Below, in pieces: positions 17,278-26,850 of a stretch of 49,557 bases of DNA. The translations under genes were made by a program, and so were the position numbers. Positions within the stretch are counted from its first letter, which is position 1. The number at the start of each line of letters is the position of its first letter. Location of the stretch: assembly GCA_026391795.1 (NCBI GenBank), contig JAPLDI010000031.1:8891-58447 (forward strand), written 5' to 3'. The DNA is from Bacteroidota bacterium (GTDB lineage Bacteria > Bacteroidota > Bacteroidia > Bacteroidales > FEN-979). The notes under the pieces were generated by a model. It saw only the letters and a program-made list of their open reading frames with translations, had not been told where the DNA came from and searched no databases.

Positions 17278-20200
17278 TTATTTCTTAACCACAAGCTTCC
17301 TCAGGGTGGATTCTTTTCCGTTCGAGATCCTGAACAGGTAAGTGCCATCCGGCAGCAGGCCAAGATCCATTTTTTTGGAAACAAACCCTGAAACCTCAAT
17401 GTTATTCAAAGAATAAACCGTAACGCCGGAAGTATTCATGACTTCGATGGTAAGGGTTTCATTCTGGAAAGCATTGAATTCCATGGTGAAGATCCCGTTG
17501 TTCGGGTTCGGGTACATCCTGAAGGTGACACCTGACAATTCACCGATGCCGGTGCAGTTCTTGAAGGTGACTTTGATGGTTCCTGAACCTTTGCAGGCTT
17601 TTGAATTGGTAACATCCACCGAGATGGTTTTTATACCCAGTCCTGTACCGGTTGAATCAACATTTAGTGTCGGTGTCGTTGCATTTGAAGGATGCCACAG
17701 GAACGCAGTCGCATCGGTCACTTTCGGATCGAGGATGATATGTTTATCCGCGCAGATCGTGGTGTCGTTACCCAGTTTTATCACCGGCAATGCATTGATG
17801 GTCAGCAGAAGGCTGTCTGAAGTGACAGGACAACCGCTGGCAGCCGGTGTAAGCGAGAGTTTCAGGTAAGGATGACCGTTGACGAGATCGTTGGCGCCGG
17901 GTGTATAGACCGGGTGCAGCGTGGCAGCATTATCAAAAGAACCGTCACCGCTGGTGCTCCATGAAAGAGCAGAATAATTGGTGGCCGACGACAAGGCGGC
18001 AGTATAGGTTGATCCTGCGCAGATTTCCTGGTCTCCACCTGCATTTGCAACAGGAGCCGGAACAATGGTGAGCGTCATCACACTTGCAGTGTCATGGGTG
18101 AGACTGCTGAAGGCGGTGAGCGTCAGATTCACACTGCCTGCAGTGATATCACCTGCACTCGGCGTATAGAGGGGGTCAACGATCTTCGGATCACTGAAGA
18201 TACCGGTTCCCGAAGTTGTCCAGAGCACGGAGTCAAATGAAGAAGCCATCCCGTTCAGCTGGTAAGAGAGTCCGGAACAAACCGTTGCACTGCCTCCGGC
18301 GTTAGCGGTAGTCTTGTATTCCGGCGGGAAGACGATGAAATCGAGATAGGCTGAAAAATCGTTCGGGTTGGCCGTACTTGTTTTCAGAAATTCCCATTTG
18401 AAGTCGTGCGGACCGGCCAATACAGGGAATGCAGAATATTTCCAGGTTGTTGAATTGCCCGACCATTGCCCCACCATCGATCCATCGATATAGAATTTCA
18501 TCATGTCGGCCAGCGGCTGTGAATGTAATTTCCGGTGGAAAGAGATGCTGTCATCCAGAAGAACATTGTAGTGGAGTGTCAATCCGGAATTCCCGGCGCC
18601 GGTCATGTGAACCGTTTGAGCGCTGTGAAGCTTTTCCCAGACAACGGTATCGCAGATCACCCAGGGTGTATCGGTGAATTGCCACGGGAATTTGGTGAAG
18701 TTTCCGGTTTCCCAGTCCTCCACGATGAGTCCGATCCTCTCAGTCCATATCTTCTGGTCGTGCTGTGTTACCGCATGTGCATAGTTTCTGAAGACTACAG
18801 CGGATCCGATGGCTGCAGTTGGATTTACCGAAACTGTAAACGGAACGGTAACCTGCTGCCCGGGGATCAGTGTGCCCAAGCCCTGGCTGGGGTTGACAAT
18901 CGATACGTATGGATTATTGCGGAAGAGGTCGCTGATGGCATTGACGGCATCATAATCACCCGTGTTCTTCGTGACAATATTCAGGGTAACTGTTTCTCCC
19001 GGATCGAGGCGGCCATTGCCGTTTCCTCCCGGAGCCGGGTCGTTGATGGTTGTCGACATGATGGTCACGGCCGGGGCATGCGACATGATGGTGAAGGAAG
19101 TTGTCCATACGCTGTCGTTTTTGTCTCTTGCCTTGACCAGGAACTGCACGTTCATCCCGTGAGGGATGGAATCGGAAACAGTGAATTTAAAGGCATCCAT
19201 GATCGTCTTGGATCCGCCGATTGAAAAGTCGCCAAAGAACTCCGTACTGTCGATCATGGTGATGTATGGGGAATTGGGCGTCACGGTAACCGTCACGCTG
19301 TCGGCCGGGGCAGTCCCGGTATTTTTCATGGAAAGCCCGAGAAGTTCTGTTTCTCCGAAATCCATCTTGCCGTTGCCATTTCCATAAGTTGTGTCATTAA
19401 GGATACTGGCAGTAACGCCCACAAAGGCCATCGGAACGACAAGAACGATCGGCGATACATAGGTCATGCAGTAGCCGATCCGGTTATCTGTCCACGCGGG
19501 GTAGAACCTTCCATCATAGGCTGATATTGCCAGGTAGTCACCCATATAGCCGGTGGCCATGTTTGGAATCGGTGCGGGTGTAAACGACACGTCGCTTACC
19601 TTCATGTCGGTCCAGCTGTTTCCCCCATCGCTCGAATAGGCCATATAGGTCTCTACCTGGGATGAAGATACGTTGCGGCCATCATAGAATACCACGCCGA
19701 GGTACCCGTTTGCAGGGTCACAGGTGATCCACGGGAAGTAATGATCTTTCCCGTCACTGCCAACGGTGTTGATCCTGGTCGGGGTCGACCAGGTATCTCC
19801 TTTGTCGGTAGATTTCATCATGTAAACATCGCATCCGGGGCCTGTATTGACGCCCGGCACTCCTATATTTGTCCAGACAACATAGATTGTTCCCCGGTGG
19901 GGGCCGTTGCTGATGTCGCAGGTCATAGAGGGAAATGAATTGCTTCGCTGGTTCTGGGTAAGGCTGCCGTTGTTACGGATCCCCTTGATGTTGTTAATAG
20001 CCCGGAAGGCTGTTGACCAGGTGACGCCACCATCCAGTGATTTCGAAAACCCGATGGCTTTTTCGTCGGAAGGCCAGCTGTCGTATACAGCCCATGCACA
20101 ATAGACTTCACCGTCAGGACCGGTTTTAATGTTCACGCCCTGGTTATGGGAGCCTGCCTGGGTCCCGCTGCTGATGCTGATGTCGGTTTCATAGGATGTG

Positions 20201-20922
20201 CCGTTGGTGATTGATCTGCACACATGGATCTGGTTGTCGAGGTGCATCCATGCATCATAGATGTATCCTTTATTGGGACTGGTTGGACTTATATCCACCC
20301 ATAAATGGTTTTTATCGAGAATATTGTATGCCGTTCCTGCGGGGCAGGCAATGACAGGGGTCCAGTTTGTTCCGTGGTCATCCGAATAGGAGACCCCCTG
20401 GTGACCTGAACTGGTGATGTAACCAACAAAAAATCTCCCGTCAAGATTGATGCAGGCAGCAGGGTCACCTGAATTATTACCGCCAGCACCACCGGAATTT
20501 CCGTTGAAGGTCGCGGCCCCGTCGGAGGAGTTGTACCAGTCGGCGCCGGAAGTTGTGCCGTTGCTGGGCTGGGGAGTTGCATTGTTGGAATTGAAAACAC
20601 GGTCATTATCGCCGAATTCAACGGCAATGGAGTTCTCACTTTCCGTATTCACATTTGTGGTAACAGGAACGTCGGGAGAATCTGTCACGAGGACCCCTTT
20701 GTTGGTGAAGACCTGGCTGCCGGTAAAGACTGCGGGTACCGGTTTGTACATGGCCTGAACAGGAACGAGTCCCAGTTCCGCCAACCTCTGCCAGTAACCC
20801 ATATTGTCAATCCGGGTGTCGATCTGGAAATTTGGTGGCAGAACAACCTTTGCCTTGTTATTCTGGGTAAATGCGGCAATACTCAGAAGGCCTAAAAGCA
20901 TTGCAATGGAGATTTTTTTCAT
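17278..20922 (-). CDS. large secreted BNR-repeat protein with T9SS sorting domain
   Basis: 1214 residues, extracellular. A signal peptide (1-19, ending AAFTQ) is followed by a sialidase-like propeller region (~150-500) with Asp-box motifs: SDDHGTNWTP, SLDGGVTWST, STDKGDTWSTP, SSDGGNSWTD. Two repeated GNGxxDxGET segments (~515 and ~635) begin CARDB-like beta-sandwich domains (MKNTGTAPADSVTV and TKNTGDYDAVNAI). Residues ~880-1120 contain PKD/Ig-like repeats (NAGGDQEICAGSTY). The end (FRMYPNPNNGIFTMEF to RKLVVKK) is a type A T9SS C-terminal signal. Without the sialidase arginine triad being evident it may be an adhesin or binding protein rather than an enzyme. A -7 box sits at 20961-20968. Confidence 0.9.
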   Translation of the reverse strand: MKKISIAMLLGLLSIAAFTQNNKAKVVLPPNFQIDTRIDNMGYWQRLAELGLVPVQAMYKPVPAVFTGSQVFTNKGVLVTDSPDVPVTTNVNTESENSIAVEFGDNDRVFNSNNATPQPSNGTTSGADWYNSSDGAATFNGNSGGAGGNNSGDPAACINLDGRFFVGYITSSGHQGVSYSDDHGTNWTPVIACPAGTAYNILDKNHLWVDISPTSPNKGYIYDAWMHLDNQIHVCRSITNGTSYETDISISSGTQAGSHNQGVNIKTGPDGEVYCAWAVYDSWPSDEKAIGFSKSLDGGVTWSTAFRAINNIKGIRNNGSLTQNQRSNSFPSMTCDISNGPHRGTIYVVWTNIGVPGVNTGPGCDVYMMKSTDKGDTWSTPTRINTVGSDGKDHYFPWITCDPANGYLGVVFYDGRNVSSSQVETYMAYSSDGGNSWTDMKVSDVSFTPAPIPNMATGYMGDYLAISAYDGRFYPAWTDNRIGYCMTYVSPIVLVVPMAFVGVTASILNDTTYGNGNGKMDFGETELLGLSMKNTGTAPADSVTVTVTPNSPYITMIDSTEFFGDFSIGGSKTIMDAFKFTVSDSIPHGMNVQFLVKARDKNDSVWTTSFTIMSHAPAVTIMSTTINDPAPGGNGNGRLDPGETVTLNIVTKNTGDYDAVNAISDLFRNNPYVSIVNPSQGLGTLIPGQQVTVPFTVSVNPTAAIGSAVVFRNYAHAVTQHDQKIWTERIGLIVEDWETGNFTKFPWQFTDTPWVICDTVVWEKLHSAQTVHMTGAGNSGLTLHYNVLLDDSISFHRKLHSQPLADMMKFYIDGSMVGQWSGNSTTWKYSAFPVLAGPHDFKWEFLKTSTANPNDFSAYLDFIVFPPEYKTTANAGGSATVCSGLSYQLNGMASSFDSVLWTTSGTGIFSDPKIVDPLYTPSAGDITAGSVNLTLTAFSSLTHDTASVMTLTIVPAPVANAGGDQEICAGSTYTAALSSATNYSALSWSTSGDGSFDNAATLHPVYTPGANDLVNGHPYLKLSLTPAASGCPVTSDSLLLTINALPVIKLGNDTTICADKHIILDPKVTDATAFLWHPSNATTPTLNVDSTGTGLGIKTISVDVTNSKACKGSGTIKVTFKNCTGIGELSGVTFRMYPNPNNGIFTMEFNAFQNETLTIEVMNTSGVTVYSLNNIEVSGFVSKKMDLGLLPDGTYLFRISNGKESTLRKLVVKK

Positions 20923-20960
20923 GGACGGTTTGATTTGGGTTGGAAAAAAAGTTCGTTCTA

Positions 20961-20968
20961 CAAATGTA
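20961..20968 (-). promoter_or_regulatory. -7 element TACATTTG
   Basis: Perfect TAnnTTTG on the minus strand; the leader would be about 31 nt to the ATG at 20922. Confidence 0.55.
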
Positions 20969-21094
20969 GCAGTTTTACGATCAGGAAAAATTTTTTCAGG
21001 ATGATTATTTTACTTATTTATCCGGATACCGGGTTGATAACCTGAAAGTAGACACAAGACACAATGAAAATCGGCCATATGACAAATTTATCCC

Positions 21095-21102
21095 TATCTT
21101 TG
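21095..21102 (+). promoter_or_regulatory. -7 element TATCTTTG that decides the downstream start
   Basis: A perfect TAnnTTTG match ends 15 bp before the ATG at 21118. The longer open frame starting at ATG 21064 would place this box inside the coding region, so 21118 is preferred. Confidence 0.6.
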
Positions 21103-21117
21103 CATCCGGAACAAGAA

Positions 21118-21588
21118 ATGAAAATTGTGATAACCCGGATCTTCCGTTCTGCTGCAGTCTTTCTGCTCCTGCTCATCTTCCTCGCAGGAAGCACAGGAAT
21201 TTCCTTTTTTGTTCATACCTGCGGAAGCAGCCATAAAAAAGATGTCTTCGCCTTCCGGGAAATATTTCATCAGGATATCGGCTGTTGCTGCGTTGAGAAT
21301 GATGCTGCAAAAACTCCCCCCGGCACATCATCTTATTCGGATGACGGATGCTGCAAAACCTCACATCTTTTCGTTAAAGCTCCTTTCATCGGATTCCCGG
21401 TTACGGAGAAACTGACAGTGAACCTCTCTGTTGTTGAACTTCCGATGTTCTCACCTTCCCAACCATCGCCTTCTGAGGATTCAGGAATTTCATTTGTCCC
21501 TTATACCGATACCTCCCCGCCTCCCTTATCGGGCATAACCCTGGTCTATTTTCTTCACCAGATCAGGATTCCCGCTCCTGCCTGCTGA
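21118..21588 (+). CDS. HYC_CC_PP-family-like membrane or exported protein
   Basis: 156 residues from the preferred ATG. An N-terminal hydrophobic segment (RSAAVFLLLLIFLAGSTGIS) is followed by FFVHTC, then cysteine clusters GCCCVE and DGCCKTS, and a late PPP. This order (H-x-C, CC, PP) matches the HYC_CC_PP group of small Bacteroidota proteins that sit beside TonB receptors and heavy-metal-associated proteins. The cysteines suggest metal or redox chemistry in the periplasm; function is inferred only from pattern and neighbours. It is followed 89 bp later by a TonB receptor and then an HMA-domain protein. Confidence 0.7.
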   Translation: MKIVITRIFRSAAVFLLLLIFLAGSTGISFFVHTCGSSHKKDVFAFREIFHQDIGCCCVENDAAKTPPGTSSYSDDGCCKTSHLFVKAPFIGFPVTEKLTVNLSVVELPMFSPSQPSPSEDSGISFVPYTDTSPPPLSGITLVYFLHQIRIPAPAC

Positions 21589-21677
21589 TTTGATCCCTTC
21601 TCCTGAAGATCCCCTTCCAGGAAGAAGTATGTCTGTTCACCGATCAAGTCATCATACAAAAAATACACAGGTTCATT

Positions 21678-24014
21678 ATGCCAAAAAGAAAAATAGTACT
21701 TTCAGGAATCCTGATCTCGTTTTTGCTTTTCAGTTTTCAGGGGCATCCCCAGGTTGTTTCAGGTTTTATCTATGAAAAGCAGGAGGGCAACCCGAAATCA
21801 CCCCTGCCCGGCGTCACGGTACAATGGGTCAAAACAACGAAAGGTACAGTGACAGATAATACCGGGAAGTTTGAACTTTCAGCAAAGGGGATCAGTGACA
21901 AGCGGATCGTGGTGAGTTTCCTCGGTTACCGCCGGGATACGCTGAAATTAACTGCTCTTGACAAGCCGGTTGACATTGTCATGGTCCCTGAGAAGACTAC
22001 CCTTCCGGCGGTGGAGATCAGTGAGAAGCAGGATAATTCACTGATCTCTAAACTGAATGCACGGCAAACCCAGGTGATCAACATCGGCGAATTGCAACGG
22101 GCAGCCTGCTGCAACCTTGCCGAGAGTTTCGAGACCAATGCCTCCGTTGATGTTTCATACAGCGATGCTGTCTCGGGCGCAAAGCAGATTCAGCTGCTCG
22201 GTTTATCCGGGATCTACAGCCAGATCATGACAGAGAACATCCCGCTGATCAGGGGACTTGCAAGCACCTATGGACTGAACTACATCCCCGGCCCCTGGAT
22301 GGAGTCGATCCAGATCTCCAAAGGAACCGCATCCGTTGTAAACGGGTACGAATCCACAACAGGGCAGATCAATGTGGAATATAAAAAACCGGAAACCGCA
22401 GAAAAATTCTATCTCAACCTCTATGGAAACAGCAACCTGAGGTTCGAGGGAAATGCTGACGGTTCGGTCAAACTGAATGACAAACTCAGCACAATCCTGC
22501 TGATCCATGTGGATGAATTCGGCAACAAGATCGACCGGAACAACGATGGTTTTATGGATCTTCCGAAGCTCCAGACCTATAACTTCTTCAACCGGTGGGA
22601 TTATATCAATCCCGGGAAGATGGTATCCAAGCTGGGCATCAAATACCTGGATGAGACCCGCAATGGCGGACAGATGGATTTCGATAAATCAACCCTGAAC
22701 TTCGATACTACAGGCATTACCAACGATACGAAGAAATATGGTTTCGAGGTCCGGACGAAGAGGCTCGAAGGATTCTGGAAAAACGGGTTCTTTCTGAAAA
22801 ACCACCCGGAAGCCAGCATCGGACTGATCCTCTCCGGGGTGAACCATGAGCAGACCGGCTATTACGGTCTCAGCCAGTATTACGGACATGAACGCAGCCT
22901 CTATGCGAACCTTATTTTCAATACTTCCCTGAAAAATAACAAGCATAAGATCGCAGCCGGACTCAGTTACCTCCTGGATGATTTCAAGGAGAATTTCTCG
23001 CAGGACTCGCTCATCTACCTGTACCAGATCAATCATGGAAGTACCGATCACGATCTCTTCACACTTGTTAACTATAAGAACATCTATTTCGATATGAACC
23101 GCACTGAGTGGGTTCCGGGAGCCTTCCTCGAATATACCCTGAACCTGAAAGATAAATTCACGATGATCGTGGGTTTGCGCGGCGATTATGACAACCTCTG
23201 GGGATTTTTCGTTACACCGCGGCTCCACCTGCGTTATAAATTCAACGAAACCACCTCCCTGCGTGGTTCCATCGGAATGGGATACCGCACTGCAAATGTC
23301 CTGGCTGAAAACAGCGCCTACTTCATCAGCCAGCGGACCTTTGTCTTTTCCGAAAAGCTGAAGCAGGAGCAGGCACTGAATTTCGGTTTGAACTTTACCA
23401 AGGAGTTCAAACTCTTTCATAACAAGGCAACCTTCGACATCGATGCTTACCGCACCAGCTTCATGAACCAGGTAGTCATCAACGCCGACAGTCTTCCCAC
23501 AGCCGTATTCTTCTCCAATCTCCATGGTCAGTCGTATGCAAACAGCATCCAGGCCCAGTTTATCTTTGAACCCGTTACACGGTTCTCGATCACCATGGCA
23601 TTCCGGGTGAATGATGTGAAAGTGACGGAAGCAGGCGTGCTTCGCGAGAAACCTTTTGTCAACCTTTATAAAGGTTTGCTCACCCTCTCCTATGCGACAA
23701 AGTTTGAAAAGTGGAAATTCGATCTTACCGGGCAGGTAAACGGCCCGGCAAGGGTGCCCGACTCGGAAAAGATGCCTGCGAAACTTCAGCGTCCCGGTCA
23801 TTCACCGGTCTATTTCCAGTTGCTGGGCCAGATCACGAAGAAATTTAAAATGTTTGATATCTATCTTGGTGGAGAGAATCTGACTAATTTTACCCAGGAT
23901 AACCGCATCGTGGAATACTGGAAACCCTATCACACTCATTTCGATGCCTCGATGGTATGGGGACCGGTAGTTGGAATTACAGTCTATGCCGGGATCAGGC
24001 TGGTCATAAAGTAA
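21678..24014 (+). CDS. TonB-dependent outer membrane receptor
   Basis: 778 residues. Signal peptide 1-~26; carboxypeptidase-like domain ~28-105 (VSGFIYEKQEGNPKSPLPGV); plug domain ~115-235 (IQLLGLSGIYSQIMTENIPL, then GTASVVNGYESTTGQINVEY); 22-strand barrel to the C-terminus. A Cys pair, AACCNLAESFETN (~135), sits in the plug and is unusual for general receptors. No SusD partner follows, so a sugar substrate is unlikely. Position between the Cys-rich HYC_CC_PP-like gene and the HMA-domain gene suggests import of a metal, or of a metal complex. That is inference; the substrate cannot be read from the sequence. Confidence 0.92.
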   Translation: MPKRKIVLSGILISFLLFSFQGHPQVVSGFIYEKQEGNPKSPLPGVTVQWVKTTKGTVTDNTGKFELSAKGISDKRIVVSFLGYRRDTLKLTALDKPVDIVMVPEKTTLPAVEISEKQDNSLISKLNARQTQVINIGELQRAACCNLAESFETNASVDVSYSDAVSGAKQIQLLGLSGIYSQIMTENIPLIRGLASTYGLNYIPGPWMESIQISKGTASVVNGYESTTGQINVEYKKPETAEKFYLNLYGNSNLRFEGNADGSVKLNDKLSTILLIHVDEFGNKIDRNNDGFMDLPKLQTYNFFNRWDYINPGKMVSKLGIKYLDETRNGGQMDFDKSTLNFDTTGITNDTKKYGFEVRTKRLEGFWKNGFFLKNHPEASIGLILSGVNHEQTGYYGLSQYYGHERSLYANLIFNTSLKNNKHKIAAGLSYLLDDFKENFSQDSLIYLYQINHGSTDHDLFTLVNYKNIYFDMNRTEWVPGAFLEYTLNLKDKFTMIVGLRGDYDNLWGFFVTPRLHLRYKFNETTSLRGSIGMGYRTANVLAENSAYFISQRTFVFSEKLKQEQALNFGLNFTKEFKLFHNKATFDIDAYRTSFMNQVVINADSLPTAVFFSNLHGQSYANSIQAQFIFEPVTRFSITMAFRVNDVKVTEAGVLREKPFVNLYKGLLTLSYATKFEKWKFDLTGQVNGPARVPDSEKMPAKLQRPGHSPVYFQLLGQITKKFKMFDIYLGGENLTNFTQDNRIVEYWKPYHTHFDASMVWGPVVGITVYAGIRLVIK

Positions 24015-24023
24015 TTACTAAAT

Positions 24024-24084
24024 CGTCACGCGTCAGGCGGTAGATCAAACTATGCTGGCGCGCGTTTGTAACGCGTGCCCACTC
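24024..24084. repeat. ACGCGT-rich inverted words
   Basis: GTCACGCGTC near 24025 and GTAACGCGT near 24068 are opposed; a similar pair of GACGCGT and AACGCGT words occurs at 10523-10545. Short and of unknown meaning. Confidence 0.3.
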
Positions 24085-24136
24085 TTATGTAATTTGTTTA
24101 AAATAAATCAAATAAATAAAATAAACCAATATCATC

Positions 24137-24499
24137 ATGAAAACAAAAATCATTTTAAAGAGCCTGGTCATCCTGACCGGGCTGGTATTCCTGGTCAGCA
24201 ACGGTTCCTGTTCTGCGGGCGGGAAAGATGTTGAATTGAAGATCAAGACCTCTGCCGTCTGTGGTCAGTGCAAAGACCGCATCGAACAGGGGATGGCTTT
24301 TGAAAAAGGGGTTAAGGATTGCGTCCTGGATGTGGAGACAAAGGTCGCAACTGTCAAATACAATCCTTCAAAGACGACACCGGAAGCAATCCGCCTGGCA
24401 ATCTCTAAGCTGGGGTATGATGCCGACGACATTGCTGCCGACAAGACAGCTTACGACAAACTTCCACCCTGCTGCAAGAAAGATGCGAAGAAACACTAA
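24137..24499 (+). CDS. heavy-metal-associated (HMA) domain exported protein
   Basis: 120 residues. The N-terminal hydrophobic segment ends with Cys25 (NGSCSAGG), possibly a lipoprotein signal though the lipobox is weak. Residues ~32-100 form a ferredoxin-like HMA fold with the metal motif C42-G-Q-C45, where an alanine and a valine replace the usual leading Met. A CC pair (112-113) and a Lys/His-rich end follow. Such proteins bind copper, zinc or mercury ions and pass them to a partner. It follows the TonB receptor by 122 bp and probably belongs to the same unit. Confidence 0.85.
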   Translation: MKTKIILKSLVILTGLVFLVSNGSCSAGGKDVELKIKTSAVCGQCKDRIEQGMAFEKGVKDCVLDVETKVATVKYNPSKTTPEAIRLAISKLGYDADDIAADKTAYDKLPPCCKKDAKKH

Positions 24500-24514
24500 A
24501 GATAATTATGAATT

Positions 24515-24545
24515 CTGAGATCAGATATCTGAAATCTGATCTCAG
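24515..24545. repeat. 12-bp inverted repeat after the HMA gene
   Basis: Perfect arms CTGAGATCAGAT and ATCTGATCTCAG around a 7-nt loop. There is no T-tract, so it may stabilise a 3' end rather than terminate. The heptamer array at 24552 follows. Confidence 0.7.
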
Positions 24546-24551
24546 ACCTCA

Positions 24552-24593
24552 GACTGCCGACTACCGACTGCCGACTGCCGACTGCCGACTCCT
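24552..24593. repeat. GACTGCC heptamer array
   Basis: Six 7-bp units (GACTGCC, one GACTACC, last GACTCCT) between the HMA gene and the GH3 gene. The same word recurs at 28643 and 31424. Confidence 0.9.
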
Positions 24594-24606
24594 GATCTAA
24601 TGAATT

Positions 24607-26820
24607 ATGACGAAGATTGTTTTTGCATGGTTTTGGATTCTGATCTCCCTTGGTGTCTTTTCATCCGCCAGGGGACAATCAAAGCCTGAGATTTTCAGGG
24701 ATTCAAAGTTTTCTCTGGAGGAGAGGGTCGACGACCTGGTGTCGCGGCTCACGCTGGAAGAGAAGGTGCTGCAGATGCAGAATGACGCACCGGCGATACC
24801 CCGTTTCGGGATCCCTGCTTACAACTGGTGGAACGAATGCCTGCACGGAGTTGCACGCAACGGCATCGCCACCGTTTTTCCCCAGGCCATCGGTATGGCC
24901 GCTACCTGGTCGCCCGATCTCATTTTCAAAGAAGCCGATGTGATCTCAACAGAGGCAAGGGCGAAATACAATGCCATCCGGTCAACCGGGCAAAGCGGCA
25001 TTTACCAGGGGCTGACCTTCTGGTCGCCGAACATCAATATTTTCAGGGATCCCCGGTGGGGAAGGGGACAGGAGACCTATGGCGAAGACCCGTTCCTGAC
25101 CTCGAGGATCGGTGTCGCCTTCGTGAAAGGGCTTCAGGGGAATGACCCCAGGTACCTGAAAGTGGTCTCCACGGTAAAACATTTTGCCGTTCACAGCGGT
25201 CCCGAACCTGCTCGCCATAAATTTGATGCCTGGTGCAGCGAACAGGATCTTTATGAAACATACCTGCCCGCGTTCGAAGCCCTCATTCGGGAGGGCAAGG
25301 CTTATTCTGTCATGGGCGCATACAACCGCCTGTACAATACACCCTGCTGTGCAAGTGACCTTCTTCTCGATGAGATCCTTCGGAAGAAGTGGGGTTTTCG
25401 GGGGTATGTTGTTTCCGATTGCGGAGCCATCTGGGATATCTACAACGGGCACGGACTTGTTCCGGGAGCTGAGAAGGCATCCGTTCTGGGAGTCAACGCA
25501 GGGACCGACCTCACTTGCGGAGATGAATACACTTCTTTAATTGATGCCGTTAAAGATGGCTGGATCAGTGAATCTGTAATTGACCGGTCGGTGAAACGGC
25601 TCTTTACGGCACGCTTCCGGCTGGGTATGTTCGATCCTGATTATAAAGTCCCTTTCGCGGGAATTTCCCCGTCAGAGAATGATAAAGAAGAGAGCCGTCA
25701 GCTGGCAAGGAAGGTGGCACAGCAAAGTATCGTCCTCCTGAAGAATGAAAATGGCACGCTTCCTCTCTCCCGGAAAATCAATTCCATTGCCGTGATCGGT
25801 CCTTATGCGGATAAGCTGAGCGTACTTCTGGGCAATTATCATGGCGACCCTTCGCGGCCGGTTACATTTCTCCAGGGGATAAAGAACAAGGCCGGGAAAA
25901 GGACTGTGGTGAAGTATTCCATGGGTGTTCCTGCCATGGAGGAGATTGACTATAAGAAAGAGGTCATCGACTGGATGCCTGTACAGGAGGAGAAAGAAGC
26001 CCTTGCCCTCGCCTCTGCTTCGGATGTGGTGATCTTTGCCGGGGGCATCTCTCCGTCCCTCGAGGGGGAGGAGATGAATGTTGAACTTCACGGCTTCAGC
26101 GGAGGCGACCGTACCATCCTGGATATCCCCAATAACCAGACTGAATTGCTGAAGAAACTTCAGAAGACCGGGAAACCTGTCATCCTGGTCCTGACCGGAG
26201 GAGGCGCCCTCTCTTTCACCTGGGCAAAGGATAACCTCCCGGCAATAGTGGATGCCTGGTATCCGGGGGAAGAAGGCGGCAATGCCCTCGCCGACGTCAT
26301 TTTCGGTGATTATAACCCGGCCGGGCGCCTCCCGGTGACCTTTTACAAGTCGGCAAGCGATCTGCCGGCTTTTGAAGATTATTCGATGAAGGGAAGGACC
26401 TACCGCTATTTCAGCGGCGAACCCCTGTTCCCGTTTGGCTTCGGATTGAGCTATACCACCTTTTCCTACCTGTCTGTGAACCTTGAACGGAAATCTGTTG
26501 CAGCTGCGGATACCGTTACGATCAGCATAAAGCTGAAAAACAGCGGAGAATACGACGGTGATGAGGTGATCCAGGTTTATGTAAGAAAGCCGGCAGCGGG
26601 GATTCTTCAGCCCATCAAATCGCTGGTGGCTTTTCAACGGACCGGGTTGAAAAAAGGAGAAGAACGGACGGTCAGCATCCCCCTTGTCATCAACGGGTTT
26701 CGGCAATGGGACGGTGTGAAAGGGGATTATTCGGTGGTTCCGGGAGTATATGATATTCTTGTCGGGGCTTCTTCAGCGGATATCCGCCTGCAAACAAAAT
26801 TAGAGATTGATTCAAAATAA
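24607..26820 (+). CDS. GH3 beta-glycosidase (xylosidase/glucosidase-like)
   Basis: Hydrolyses terminal beta-linked sugars from oligosaccharides, probably in the periplasm. 737 residues: signal peptide 1-23; GH3 N-terminal barrel ~40-345 with the nucleophile D271 in YVVSDCGAIWDI and the conserved KHFAVHSGPE at ~191; GH3 C-terminal domain ~375-600 (IVLLKNENGTLPLS, AWYPGEEGG); fibronectin III-like domain ~655-725. The SDCGAI form is frequent in xylosidase-type GH3 enzymes, but specificity is not decidable. It starts only 13 bp after the GACTGCC array, and its 3' side faces a 29-bp inverted repeat. Confidence 0.95.
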   Translation: MTKIVFAWFWILISLGVFSSARGQSKPEIFRDSKFSLEERVDDLVSRLTLEEKVLQMQNDAPAIPRFGIPAYNWWNECLHGVARNGIATVFPQAIGMAATWSPDLIFKEADVISTEARAKYNAIRSTGQSGIYQGLTFWSPNINIFRDPRWGRGQETYGEDPFLTSRIGVAFVKGLQGNDPRYLKVVSTVKHFAVHSGPEPARHKFDAWCSEQDLYETYLPAFEALIREGKAYSVMGAYNRLYNTPCCASDLLLDEILRKKWGFRGYVVSDCGAIWDIYNGHGLVPGAEKASVLGVNAGTDLTCGDEYTSLIDAVKDGWISESVIDRSVKRLFTARFRLGMFDPDYKVPFAGISPSENDKEESRQLARKVAQQSIVLLKNENGTLPLSRKINSIAVIGPYADKLSVLLGNYHGDPSRPVTFLQGIKNKAGKRTVVKYSMGVPAMEEIDYKKEVIDWMPVQEEKEALALASASDVVIFAGGISPSLEGEEMNVELHGFSGGDRTILDIPNNQTELLKKLQKTGKPVILVLTGGGALSFTWAKDNLPAIVDAWYPGEEGGNALADVIFGDYNPAGRLPVTFYKSASDLPAFEDYSMKGRTYRYFSGEPLFPFGFGLSYTTFSYLSVNLERKSVAAADTVTISIKLKNSGEYDGDEVIQVYVRKPAAGILQPIKSLVAFQRTGLKKGEERTVSIPLVINGFRQWDGVKGDYSVVPGVYDILVGASSADIRLQTKLEIDSK

Positions 26821-26850
26821 TTCACCTTGAAGTTTTGAATTGTTGAAATG

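Noticed and set aside
22689-23801. 370-codon minus-strand open frame opposite the TonB receptor gene
   Set aside because: Composition is that of an antisense shadow; the plus-strand receptor is unmistakable.
24552-24593. CRISPR array
   Set aside because: Units are 7 bp with no spacers between, so it is a simple tandem array; no cas genes are present.
25672-26706. 344-codon minus-strand open frame opposite the GH3 gene
   Set aside because: Antisense shadow of a well-supported gene.
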